A stretch of 64,000 bases of DNA, from assembly GCA_046329435.1 (NCBI GenBank), contig JAXLUR010000007.1:248001-312000 (forward strand). Direction: 5' to 3'. The translations under genes and the position numbers were made by a program. Below the pieces are notes generated by a model. The model did no database searches. It saw only the letters and a list, made by a program, of their open reading frames with translations, and was not told the DNA's origin. The DNA comes from M3007 sp046329435. GTDB taxonomy: Bacteria; Bacteroidota; Bacteroidia; Chitinophagales; Saprospiraceae. Positions 37,533 through 46,600 of the stretch are shown one piece after another (position 1 is the first letter of the stretch; the number at the start of each line of letters is the position of its first letter).

Positions 37533-38347
37533 GGCGATAAAAAGATTTCGTCAACAAATAACCAGGCCGCTGCGCCTTTCCCGGGGTGCCAGTCGGGCAG
37601 GGGGCCATAATTTTCCACCACGACTTTCCATTCCAGGGCAGTGCATGCTTTGGGAAATGTTACCACGAGCAGTTGGTCGTGGCCGGGCAGCAAGCCGGGC
37701 AAGGGCGGATAGTTTTCGTCCGCGACTTTTTTAAATGCGCCGCCGCGTTTGTTTTTGGCCCACACTTCGATGCGGCGCGGAGGAAAAATCCATGCGCCGG
37801 GCGCCGATAACGTGCTGACCGTCAGGCGTCTGGCAGTTTGTTTTTGGGGCAGGGAAAAACTGTATTCCAGGTTTTTTCCTTCAAAACCCAGCCATTTGCC
37901 ATCCGAATAGGCGGAGCCGCCTTTTTGGAGGTCAAATAGCGAACGGCTGCCCTGCGCCGGGTATTTCGGGCTGGGCGGCACTGCCAGTTCGCCGGTCGCC
38001 GGCAGCAAAGCGGGGTCGATTTTGATCAACAGCTGGCTGACGGGCTCGCTCGCCAAAAAATCGGGGTGAAATGCCTTCGCCACCAGCAAACTGTTTTCCC
38101 GAACGGTGATCGCCCCTTTGTATTCGGGCGAAAGCCGGGTCGGTTCGTTGCCGTCGAGGGTGTACCGTATCTCCGCTCCTTCGAGATCGAAACGCAGCCG
38201 TATCACGGCGCTGTCGGTAAAAAACGGCGAGGCGATTTGCAGAACAGGTTGCGCCAGCTGGAACGGCTGGGCCAGGGCACTGCCGAGGGCGCACAGCAGA
38301 ATCAGACCCGTTCGAGCCGCGCAGGATATACTTTTCCGGAGTTCCAT
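37529..38347 (-). CDS. Secreted chitobiase-like/discoidin-like domain protein
   Basis: 272 residues with a signal peptide ending near SALAQ. Residues about 35-115 form a chitobiase C-terminal (CHB/FN3-like) domain (EIRYTLDGNEPTRLSPEYKG, AITVRENSLLVAKAFHPDF). Residues 120-272 form a discoidin-like module ending WHPGKGAAAWLFVDEIFLSP. That tail matches the C-terminal module of the cluster's cytochrome-LRR protein (PPSPKYP, RSL-D, WHPGKG and FVDEI), so the two are paralogous pieces. A carbohydrate- or surface-binding role is an inference. Its start overlaps the previous gene's end by 46 bases. Confidence 0.75.
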   Translation of the reverse strand: MELRKSISCAARTGLILLCALGSALAQPFQLAQPVLQIASPFFTDSAVIRLRFDLEGAEIRYTLDGNEPTRLSPEYKGAITVRENSLLVAKAFHPDFLASEPVSQLLIKIDPALLPATGELAVPPSPKYPAQGSRSLFDLQKGGSAYSDGKWLGFEGKNLEYSFSLPQKQTARRLTVSTLSAPGAWIFPPRRIEVWAKNKRGGAFKKVADENYPPLPGLLPGHDQLLVVTFPKACTALEWKVVVENYGPLPDWHPGKGAAAWLFVDEIFLSP

Positions 38348-39339
38348 TGTGACACGTAGAGGTTTTGATCGTTATCGGCCAGCACGTCGTGGGGGTGGCG
38401 GAATACTTTGACCGTTTGGTGAAAAGCCTCCGGCGCGCCGTCGGCATCGTAACGGGGCGTGCTGCCGCCGGGGCAGGAAACGACGCGATTGTTTTTGTCG
38501 AGGATCATCACGAAGCCTGACTGGCTGTCCCAGGGTAGTTTGGAAATCAGCACGGCAAAAAACACGTTTTCACCGTGCACGACGGGGCGACAGATGTAAG
38601 CGCCGGGCAGGGCGATGCTTTGCAACAGCCGGCCGTCGAGGGAATAGCGTTTCAGGGCGTTGTCGGCGCGCGAGGTGACGAGCAGGACCGGCCCTGCCGG
38701 GTCCCGCATGTCGAGCGCGATGCCGTGGGCGTTGTTCAGCTCGGGTTTTCCGCCGAAGATGTTTTTGACCTTGCCTGAGCGGTCGTAGTGGATGATGTAA
38801 TCGAGTCCGTAGCCGTCGGCGACCACGAGTTCGCCGTTGGGCAAAATAGCAGTTTCCGTGGGTTTGAATTCGTCGGCAGAAGCGTATTTGCCTGAATCAG
38901 CCGGGTAGGAAAATTGCTGGACGACCCTGCCTGCGAGGGTGGTTTTGACCACCTCGTGGCGCTCGTAGTCGGTCAGGTAAAGAAATTCCTCGCCGCCTTC
39001 GTCGTGCAGGGTGAGGCCGTGGGCGCCAGGGAATTCCGTGCCCCAACCGTCGAGGATTTTACCGTCTTTATTGAAAATCAGGATGTTGTTGTGTGTGTCG
39101 TTGGTGCTGAGGAAAATGCGCCCCCGGCGGTCCGTCACCATTTCGTGGCAGTCGTTGACCGGGAATGCGGCCGCATCGTTTTGCGCTGCCCAATCCAGCC
39201 TGATCTGGTAACGAAAATCGCCGTGCCCGATGACGGGATCGCCCGCCTGCTTGCGCGGGTGCAGTATTTCAAACCACCCCGGGGTTGCGGCTGCGCCGGC
39301 GAGGCGGAGGGATTTTTGGCAAAATTGACGACGGTTCAT
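38302..39339 (-). CDS. NHL/SMP-30-like beta-propeller protein with Tat-type signal
   Basis: 345 residues starting MNRRQFCQKSLRLAGAA, a twin-arginine-like signal (RRQFCQKSL) suited to Tat export. The rest shows about six repeats of 'RIFLSTNDTHNNILIFNKDGK', 'YLTDYERHEVVKTTLAGR' and 'HGIALDMRDPAGPVLLVTSR', typical of NHL-type six-bladed propellers. Recurring Asn/His residues at blade tops could bind metal. Its start is four bases after the DUF1501 gene's stop, and its end overlaps the next gene. No catalytic assignment is possible. Confidence 0.8.
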   Translation of the reverse strand: MNRRQFCQKSLRLAGAAATPGWFEILHPRKQAGDPVIGHGDFRYQIRLDWAAQNDAAAFPVNDCHEMVTDRRGRIFLSTNDTHNNILIFNKDGKILDGWGTEFPGAHGLTLHDEGGEEFLYLTDYERHEVVKTTLAGRVVQQFSYPADSGKYASADEFKPTETAILPNGELVVADGYGLDYIIHYDRSGKVKNIFGGKPELNNAHGIALDMRDPAGPVLLVTSRADNALKRYSLDGRLLQSIALPGAYICRPVVHGENVFFAVLISKLPWDSQSGFVMILDKNNRVVSCPGGSTPRYDADGAPEAFHQTVKVFRHPHDVLADNDQNLYVSQWNSGKVYPARLERV

Positions 39340-39343
39340 AACA

Positions 39344-40807
39344 TCAAGCGAGTATATCGTGCACTACCTGCCCGGCCACGTCTGTCAGGCGGAAACGGCG
39401 GCCCTGGGCCATGAAGGTGAATTTTTCGTGGTCGATGCCGAACAGGTGCATCAAGGTGGCCTGGAAGTCGTGTACGTGGACCGGGTTTTGGGTGATGTTG
39501 TAGCCGAATTCATCGGTTTCACCGTACACGATGCCCGGTTTTACGCCTGCGCCGGCCATCCAGATGGTGAAGCAGCGCGGGTGGTGGTCGCGCCCGAAGC
39601 CCGCGTCGAGGCCCTGGGAGTAATTGGTGCGCCCGAATTCGCCGCCCCACACCACCAGGGTGTCTTCCAGCAGGCCGCGTTGTTTGAGATCGGTAATCAG
39701 GGCTGCGGAGGCTTGATCGACGTCTTTGGAGAGGCGGGTTGTCATGCCTTTGACGTCGAAATGCGCATCCCAGCCCATGTGGTAGAGTTGCACGAAACGC
39801 ACCCCGCGTTCGCAGAGGCGGCGCGCCATGAGGGCATTGGCGGCGTAGGTACCCGGCACCAGGGCGTCGGGACCGTACAGGCGGAAGGTGCTTTCAGGTT
39901 CATCCGACAGGTCGGTGAGTTCGGGCACCGAGGTTTGCATGCGGTAAGCCATTTCGTATTGCCCGATGCGGGTCGAGATTTCGGGGTCGCCGAAGTCTTC
40001 GAGGTGCATCTGGTTGAGCCGGGCGATTTTGTCGAGCATGTTGCGGCGGGTGAGCGAGTCCATGCCGGCCGGGTCGTTGAGAAACAAGACGGGGTCGTGA
40101 CCGCTGCGGAACTGCACGCCCTGGTGGATGCTGGGCAAAAACGCGCTGCCCCACACCCGCGAGGCCAGGGGTTGGATATTGCCTTTGCCGCGCGAAAGGA
40201 GCACGACGAAAGCCGGCAGGTTGGAATTTTCGGACCCCAGCCCGTAGCTCAGCCACGAACCGATACTCGGGCGACCGGGCTGCTGGTTGCCCGTCTGGAA
40301 AAAGGTCACGGCCGGGTCGTGGTTGATGGCTTCGGTGTGCATCGATTTAATGATGCACAGATCGTCGACCACCCGCGAGGTGTAGGGCAACAGTTCCGAC
40401 ATCCAGGCGCCGCTCTGGCCGTGCTGGCGGAATTCGACCTGGGCGCCGGCCAGCGGAAAACGTTTCTGGTTGGCCGTCATACCCGTAAGGCGCTGGCCCT
40501 GGCGCACGCTTTCGGGCAGGTCCTGGCCGTTCATTTTGCGCAGCAAAGGTTTCCAGTCGAACAATTCCAGTTGCGAGGGCGCGCCGCTTTGGAACAGGTA
40601 AATAACCCGTTTGGCCTTTGGCGCGAAATGCGGCAGTCCCAGCTCGCCTGTTGCGCTGCCGAGCCATTCGGGGCGCCGGCGGCCGCAGCCCAGCAGGGAG
40701 CCCAGCGCCAGCCCGCCGATGCCGATGGCGGCGCGGTGGAGGAAGGTGCGGCGGTTGAGATGGAGGTGGTGGTTGAGCAGTTCAGGTTCCACTTTGGAAA
40801 AAACCAT
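39344..40807 (-). CDS. DUF1501 domain-containing protein, Tat-exported
   Basis: 487 residues. The N-terminus carries a Tat-like signal (LNRRTFLHRAAIGIGGLALG) followed by a cysteine (LLGCGRRRP) that may be lipidated. The DUF1501 pattern follows: KRVIYLFQSGAPSQLELFDWKP, SELLPYTSRVVDDLCIIKSM, GSWLSYGLGSENSNLPAFV, DTLVVWGGEFGRTNYSQG, RDHHPRCFTIWMAGAG. These proteins have a sulfatase/alkaline-phosphatase-like fold, with His and Asp residues that could bind metals, but the reaction is unknown. DUF1501 genes are almost always paired with DUF1549/DUF1553 cytochromes, as here. Confidence 0.88.
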   Translation of the reverse strand: MVFSKVEPELLNHHLHLNRRTFLHRAAIGIGGLALGSLLGCGRRRPEWLGSATGELGLPHFAPKAKRVIYLFQSGAPSQLELFDWKPLLRKMNGQDLPESVRQGQRLTGMTANQKRFPLAGAQVEFRQHGQSGAWMSELLPYTSRVVDDLCIIKSMHTEAINHDPAVTFFQTGNQQPGRPSIGSWLSYGLGSENSNLPAFVVLLSRGKGNIQPLASRVWGSAFLPSIHQGVQFRSGHDPVLFLNDPAGMDSLTRRNMLDKIARLNQMHLEDFGDPEISTRIGQYEMAYRMQTSVPELTDLSDEPESTFRLYGPDALVPGTYAANALMARRLCERGVRFVQLYHMGWDAHFDVKGMTTRLSKDVDQASAALITDLKQRGLLEDTLVVWGGEFGRTNYSQGLDAGFGRDHHPRCFTIWMAGAGVKPGIVYGETDEFGYNITQNPVHVHDFQATLMHLFGIDHEKFTFMAQGRRFRLTDVAGQVVHDILA

Positions 40808-40830
40808 TTTATTTGTAAAAAAACCATCAA

Positions 40831-41039
40831 ATGGGCATTCTCCAGATCAGGTTAGAGACCGTAGAGCAAATGCAGGAGGTTTTGGAATTAGTAAAAAAAA
40901 CTTCATGTCGAATATCAGGTACTGGATTCGGATGAACTGGTAGATGAATTGCCATTTGAACGATGCCTATGCCGCAAGTTTGCCGGTACTGGCTGATGAT
41001 TGGGATGACCCGATCAACGACCACTGGGACCAACTTTAA
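40831..41039 (+). pseudogene. Decayed small gene, antitoxin-like, with two frameshifts
   Basis: Reading from the ATG at 40831 gives MGILQIRLETVEQMQEVLEL, then the frame breaks in an A8 run (40893-40900). If one A is dropped it continues KLHVEYQVLDSDELVDELPF. A second shift near 40955 leads to LNDAYAASLPVLADDWDDPI and NDHWDQL before TAA at 41037-41039. The composite (about 70 residues, acidic, no signal) looks like an antitoxin-type or small regulatory protein, but no family is recognised. It lies inside the otherwise minus-strand planctomycete-type cluster. Confidence 0.5.
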
Positions 41040-41162
41040 ATCTGTTTTTCGGCACACAAGACATTGATTATTAAAAAAATATCCAGTTTAAGTCGGAATG
41101 CGTTGAGCCGCCTAAGCCATCGGGTTCAAGAGCACATTCAGGTACCGGGCGAATAAAGTTCT

Positions 41163-43529
41163 TTAGGTTTTCGACATCGCCTCATCCAGATTCATCACTG
41201 CATTTATCGTCAGCATCAAGGCCGCGTGGCGTGCCGGATCGAGTTCGGGCGCGGCCGGGTAGCGGCCAGCGTGGATGAGTTGGCGGGCATTATCGGGTTC
41301 GGTTTGGTAGCGTTGCAGTTCTTCCTTGTAAAAACCGGTCAGCGTGCCCAATTCTTCCCGTTCCGGCGCCCGGCCCATGATGCGGAGAAAACCTTCGGCA
41401 ATCTGTTGGTCCGGGGCGCCCAGACCGGCATCCTGCAACAGGCGCTGCGCCAGCACCCGCGAGGCTTCGAGCACTTGCGGGTCGTTGAGCAGGTTGAGCG
41501 CTTGCAGGGGCGTGCTGGTGCGGGTGCGGCGCACTTCGCAGTTGTCGCGCATCGGGGCGTCAAATACCAGACTGGCCGGCGGCGGAATGGTGCGTTTGTG
41601 GTAGGTGTATAGGCTGCGGCGGTACAGGCGCGACGGCAAGGTGTCGGGGATGTAGGTGAATTCGCCGCGGAAATTGTTGGCGGTTTTTTCGGTCGAAATT
41701 TCTTCCCACAAGCCCGGCGGCTGCCAGGGTTTGACCGAGGGCCCGCCGATGATCCGGTTGAGCAAACCGCTGGCAGCCAGCAGGTTGTCGCGGATAAATT
41801 CGTAGGGCATCCGATAACGCGGTCCGTGGGCCAGCCAGCGGTTTTCGGGGTCGCGGGCCAATGTCTCGGGCGAAGCGGCCGAAGCCTGGCGGTAGGTAGC
41901 GGAGGTCACGATTTTGCGCAGCAAAGCCTTTTGGTCCCAGCCGTTTTCCATAAAATCGACGGCCAGCCAGTCGAGCAATTCCGGGTGGGTAGGCAAGGCG
42001 CCCTGTACCCCGAAGTTGTCGGGTGTGGCCACGATGCCCCGCCCGAAGATCTCCTGCCACAGGTGGTTGACCGCCACGCGGGCTGTCAGCGGGTTGCGAC
42101 GGTCGAAGAGCCATTGCGCGAGGCCGAGGCGGTTGCGGGGCAGGGTTGCCGTGTCGAAGGGCAATACGGCGGAGGGCGCGTGGGCTTCTACGCGTACCGT
42201 AGGCTGGTCGTATTGTCCGCGGCGAAGAATAAAAGTTTGCCGCCCGCCTTTGTCGAGCGAATCCTTCATGACCATTTGCAAAAGGGTGTCTTTGGGGCTG
42301 CGCAACACCGAGTCGGCATTTAAAAAAGACAAAACACCCTGTAAATCAGCCTGAACGATCGGAATGTACGGCTTGGGTACCTGCAAATTCGGTACAAAAC
42401 CCCGCTCCGGCACTTTGTTAAAAAAGGCAAAAGTGCCGTAGTAGTCGCTCATCGGGATCGGGTCGTATTTGTGGTCGTGGCATCGGGAGCACTCGAAAGT
42501 AAGGCCCAGAAAAGCCTTGCCGAAGGTATTGGTCCGGTCGGCCACGTATTCCACGCGGTATTCCTCGTCGATGACCCCGCCTTCCTGACTGATCTTGTGG
42601 TTGCGGTTGAACGCCGAGGCCAGCAGGGTGGCCTTGTCGGCGTCGGGAAGGAGGTCGCCGGCCAGTTGTTCGGTCACGAAGCGGTCGTAGGGCATGTTTT
42701 GGTTGAAGGCGTGAATCACCCAGTCGCGCCAGGGCCACATGGTGCGCGGCAGGTCGTCCTGATAGCCGTGGGTGTCGGAGTAGCGGGCCAGGTCGAGCCA
42801 GTACATGGCCCAGCGTTCGCCGTAGGCGGGCGAGGCCAGCAGGCTGTCGACGGCGCGTTCGTAGGCGCCCGGACTGTTGTCGTTGAGGAATTGCGCCATC
42901 AGTTGCGGCGAGGGCGGAAGCCCTGTCAGGTCGAAACTCACGCGGCGCAGCAGGCGGTTGCGGTCGGCTTCGGGCGAGGGTTCGAGGCCCTGTTCGGCCA
43001 TTTTTTGCAGGGTAAACAGGTCGATTTCGTTTTTCGCCCAGCGTTTGCGGGGCGGCTCCGGCAGCGGCGCTTTGACGGGCTGGATAAAGGCCCAGTGCGG
43101 CTTCCACTTCGCTCCCTGTTCGATCCAGCGTTTCAACAAGGCTTTTTCGATGGCGTTCAGGCTCAGGTGCGAGTCCGGCGTGGGCATCACCGAGTCGGGG
43201 TTGGTGGAATAAATGCGCTGGATGAGCGCGCTTTGTTCGGGGTGGTAGGGGACGATGGCGTAGCGGGGGGGAGCGTCGTTGGGGCTTAGCGACCCAAACG
43301 CCCCCTCCTCCGTATCCAGCCGCAGGCCCGCTTCGCGTTTTTTCTCGTCGGGGCCGTGGCATTTGAAACAGCGGTCGGATAGGATGGGGCGGATGTGCCA
43401 GTTGAAATCCACCACCTCGGGCAGGGCGGCGACGGGGGCGGCGTTTTGGTGGCGGTTGGCCAGTACGAGGACGCCGACGGCGAGCAGAATGCCGAAAAGG
43501 AATATTTTATTGGAAAGGAGCGCTTTCAC
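41163..43529 (-). CDS. DUF1549/DUF1553 planctomycete-type cytochrome c protein
   Basis: 788 residues with a GTG start at 43529, followed by an N-terminal membrane anchor (IFLFGILLAVGVLVLAN). The planctomycete cytochrome c domain has CFKCHGPDEKK (haem) and DSVMPTPDSHLSL. DUF1549 follows (FTLQKMAEQGLEPSPEADR, RRVSFDLTGLPPSP, YGERWAMYWLDLARYSDTHG) with a second CxxCH in FECSRCHDHKYDPI. DUF1553 fills the C-terminal half (NRLGLAQWLFDRRNPLTARV, NHLWQEIFGRGIV, ALNLLNDPQVLEASRVL). It is thought to be a periplasmic redox protein, partner of the DUF1501 protein. First gene of the cluster. Confidence 0.9.
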   Translation of the reverse strand: MKALLSNKIFLFGILLAVGVLVLANRHQNAAPVAALPEVVDFNWHIRPILSDRCFKCHGPDEKKREAGLRLDTEEGAFGSLSPNDAPPRYAIVPYHPEQSALIQRIYSTNPDSVMPTPDSHLSLNAIEKALLKRWIEQGAKWKPHWAFIQPVKAPLPEPPRKRWAKNEIDLFTLQKMAEQGLEPSPEADRNRLLRRVSFDLTGLPPSPQLMAQFLNDNSPGAYERAVDSLLASPAYGERWAMYWLDLARYSDTHGYQDDLPRTMWPWRDWVIHAFNQNMPYDRFVTEQLAGDLLPDADKATLLASAFNRNHKISQEGGVIDEEYRVEYVADRTNTFGKAFLGLTFECSRCHDHKYDPIPMSDYYGTFAFFNKVPERGFVPNLQVPKPYIPIVQADLQGVLSFLNADSVLRSPKDTLLQMVMKDSLDKGGRQTFILRRGQYDQPTVRVEAHAPSAVLPFDTATLPRNRLGLAQWLFDRRNPLTARVAVNHLWQEIFGRGIVATPDNFGVQGALPTHPELLDWLAVDFMENGWDQKALLRKIVTSATYRQASAASPETLARDPENRWLAHGPRYRMPYEFIRDNLLAASGLLNRIIGGPSVKPWQPPGLWEEISTEKTANNFRGEFTYIPDTLPSRLYRRSLYTYHKRTIPPPASLVFDAPMRDNCEVRRTRTSTPLQALNLLNDPQVLEASRVLAQRLLQDAGLGAPDQQIAEGFLRIMGRAPEREELGTLTGFYKEELQRYQTEPDNARQLIHAGRYPAAPELDPARHAALMLTINAVMNLDEAMSKT

Positions 43530-43586
43530 GGAGCAGAATAATTTGGCGTAAACTTACTTCTCCCAACGGAAAAAACAGCGGGCGGT

Positions 43587-43594
43587 TATCTTTG
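43587..43594 (+). promoter_or_regulatory. -7 element TATCTTTG of the CHAT gene
   Basis: An exact TAnnTTTG match 40 bases before the ATG at 43635, in the 105-base divergent interval. No -33 TTG within 23 bases. Confidence 0.45.
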
Positions 43595-43634
43595 TCCTGC
43601 CAGAAGCAGGCAGCCTGATATTCCCCATCCAGAT

Positions 43635-46600
43635 ATGACGCCCTTTATCCTCCCCCTTGCCTTTTCCCCTGAAATCGCCGCTCGCCTCCGCCGCGAACAA
43701 CAGCAACTCGCCCAGGCCCTCGAACAAAAAGGCCTGGCCGACGAGACTCTGATCAACCGGCTGCGCGCGGCCCTCTCCGAAGCCCTCGACAGCCAGCCCG
43801 CCACCGGCCCCGGCTACCTCGATCGCCTGCGCGACGACGCCCGGGTGCGACCCGTTTACCTGCACCTCAACGCCCACGACGAAGCCGACGAACTGCTCAA
43901 CCTGCCCTGGCACCTGCTGGCGGAGGGCTGTCCCAATTTGTTCATTTCCAAAGGTTTGCCCCTGCGCGGCCAGCAGGACCTCGCCGAATACGCCCCCGAC
44001 CTGCCCCTGCCCCTCAAAGTGCTGGTGATGGTGGCCGCGCCCGATCATTCCGGCGCCGGGCGGCTCGACTATGAGGCCGAGGAAAAAATCATGCTCGACG
44101 CGCTTTCGCCGCTGGTACGCTCGGGCGAGGTGGAACTGAGCTTTACCGACGACGGCTCCCTGGCCAGTTTGCAGCGCAGTCTGGCCGAAAACCGCTACCA
44201 CGTGCTCTATTTCAGCGGGCACAGTTCCTACGGCGCCCGTAACCCCGGCGAGGCGCCCGAGGCGACCCTGCTGCTCGAAGACGAATATTCCATGGCGGCT
44301 GCGCCCACTTCCGCCGCCGATTTTGCGGCCGTGCTCGCGGCCGACGAAAGCCGACGGCCCGGACTGGTGCTGCTCTCCTCCTGCCAAAGCGCCCAGGGCG
44401 GCACCGAGGGCGGGTTCCGGGGCGTGGCCTACCGCCTGATGCAGGCCGGCGTGCCGGCGGTGATCGCGATGGGCTGGAGCGTGACCGATTTCTGGGCGAC
44501 GCATTTCGCGGGGGCGTTTTTTGCCGCACTGGCCGCGCGGGATACGCTCGGGCAGGCGTTCAACAAAGCCCTCGAAGCCGGGCGAAAACCCTTCGAGCCG
44601 AGCTTGCCGGCCGTGTTTTTTGCTTCGCAAAGCCTGATTCCGCAGTTGTTTTTTACCCAGAAGGTGAGCAAACTGGTCCACTGGGACAGCAAATCCGAAA
44701 AACGCCTCAGCCGCGCCGGGGAAAACCTGCTCAAAGGCAACGACCAGCTGGCCAAAAAACTCAAAAAAGTCAACGCCGTATTCGGCCGCGAGGGCAACGA
44801 CCTGCTCTTCATCGGCCGGCGGCGTGAGCGCAAGGAGGCCCTGCGCCAGCTGCGCGAAGGCCGCTCCGTGCTGCTGCGCGGGCAGGGCGGCATGGGCAAA
44901 ACCGCCCTGGCCCTGCACCTGGCCTGGCGACACCTCGTGGCCGACCCCGACGGCTGCGTGCCGCTGGCTTTCGACCAGACCTCGCTGAGCCTCGAAAACC
45001 TGTGCAACGCCCTGCTCGATTTCCTCGAAGTGGACGCCCGCATGCGCACCATCCGCACCCAGGCGGCGGCGATCGATAAACAGTGGGACAAGTTTTTCCT
45101 CCTGCTCGAAAATTTCGAAAAACAGGGCGTCAAGCCCTTTTTTATCTTCGACAACCTCGAAAGTTTCCAGCCTGACGAGGACCCCGGCGGCCCCCTGCGC
45201 GCCGACATCGCCGAACTGCTCGACTACATGCTCACGCGCCTGGGCTACCCCGTGCTCTGCACCGGCCGCTACCCGCTGAAACAGTTCGACGCCGAAACCC
45301 TGCACGAAACCGACCTCAACGAGGCCCCGGCCGGTGATTTCCGGCACAAATGCCATCACCTGCCCGCCCTGCGCCGGCTGGAGGTGAAGGGCCGCAATTT
45401 CGATCAGATCGCAAACACCCTGCACCGGGCTCTGGGCGGCAATTACCGCGCCCTCGAATTCTTCGACGAGCTCTGTCGCGAAGCCCCCGGCGGCGCCCCC
45501 GGCACCCTCGAAGAACTCGACGCCCTGATCGCCCGGCGCTCCGGCGAGACCCTGCACCACATGGCCGGCGACCTGGTGTTCGGCCGACTGCTGGGCCTGC
45601 TGAACCCTCGGGAATTACATGCCCTGCTGCTGCTGGCCGGGTTTCGCCGCCCCGTCCTGCCCTTCGCCCTCGAATGGCAGGATGCCGCGCTCGAACCCGC
45701 CGAACCCCTGCTGGCCCGCTGCGCCGACCTGACCCTGGCCGAGCGCCGCGCGGGCGAAGCCGAGGGCCGCACTTACTACTTCGCGCCGCCCCTCGTGCGC
45801 GAGCTGCTGGCCCGCGAAGCCCTGCCCCGCCCCGTGCTTGACGACGAGCGGGCGGGGGCGTATTACGAAAAGATGGACAAGGACCTGAACAAAAAGAACT
45901 ACGCCGACCTGGAAGAGGCCTTCTGGCACTACGAGCGGATGGGGAAGGTGGAGAAGGTGAATGAGACGGGGGTGACTTTGACGAATTTTTACTACAATGT
46001 TCAGGCGTTCCCGGTCGCTTATGACTTTGCCCAACGGGCGGAGGCGCTGGCGGGGGAGGGGACGGATTACCGGATTTTAATTAATTTGGGTTTGATCTTG
46101 CAATTGTATGGCCGCCTGAGCGATGCCCTTCAATTTTTGGAAAGATCGCTGGCAGCCGCGAAACAAAGCGGCGACCGTAAGGGCGAGGGGACGACCTTGA
46201 ACAATATCAGTCAAATTTACGATGCCAAGGGCGACTACGACACGGCCTTGCGGTACCTGGAGCAAAGTTTGCGCATAATGCAGGAGATCGGCGACCGTAA
46301 GGGCGAGGGGACGACCTTGAACAATTTAGCCACAACCGCGCATGCCAAGGGCGACTACGACACGGCCTCGTGGTATCTGGAGCAAAGTTTGCGCATAATG
46401 CAGGAGATCGGCGACCGTCAGGGCGAAAGTGTTACGTTGAATAACCTTAGTCAAATTGCCCAAGTGAAAGGAGATTACGATACTGCACTTAAATACTCTG
46501 AACAAGATTTGAAGATATGTCAGGAGATCGGCGACCGTAAGGGCGAGGGGACAACCTTAAACAATTTTGCCACAATCGCACATGCCAAGGGGGACTACGA

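Noticed and set aside
39359..40855. A 498-codon plus-strand frame opposite DUF1501
   Set aside because: Antisense shadow of a clear DUF1501 gene.
43554..45560. A 668-codon open frame on the minus strand across the CHAT-STAND region
   Set aside because: It is an antisense shadow of the very GC-rich coding frame; its translation shows runs of Gly/Val/Gln/Phe without any family motif, while the plus strand has clear CHAT and NTPase motifs.
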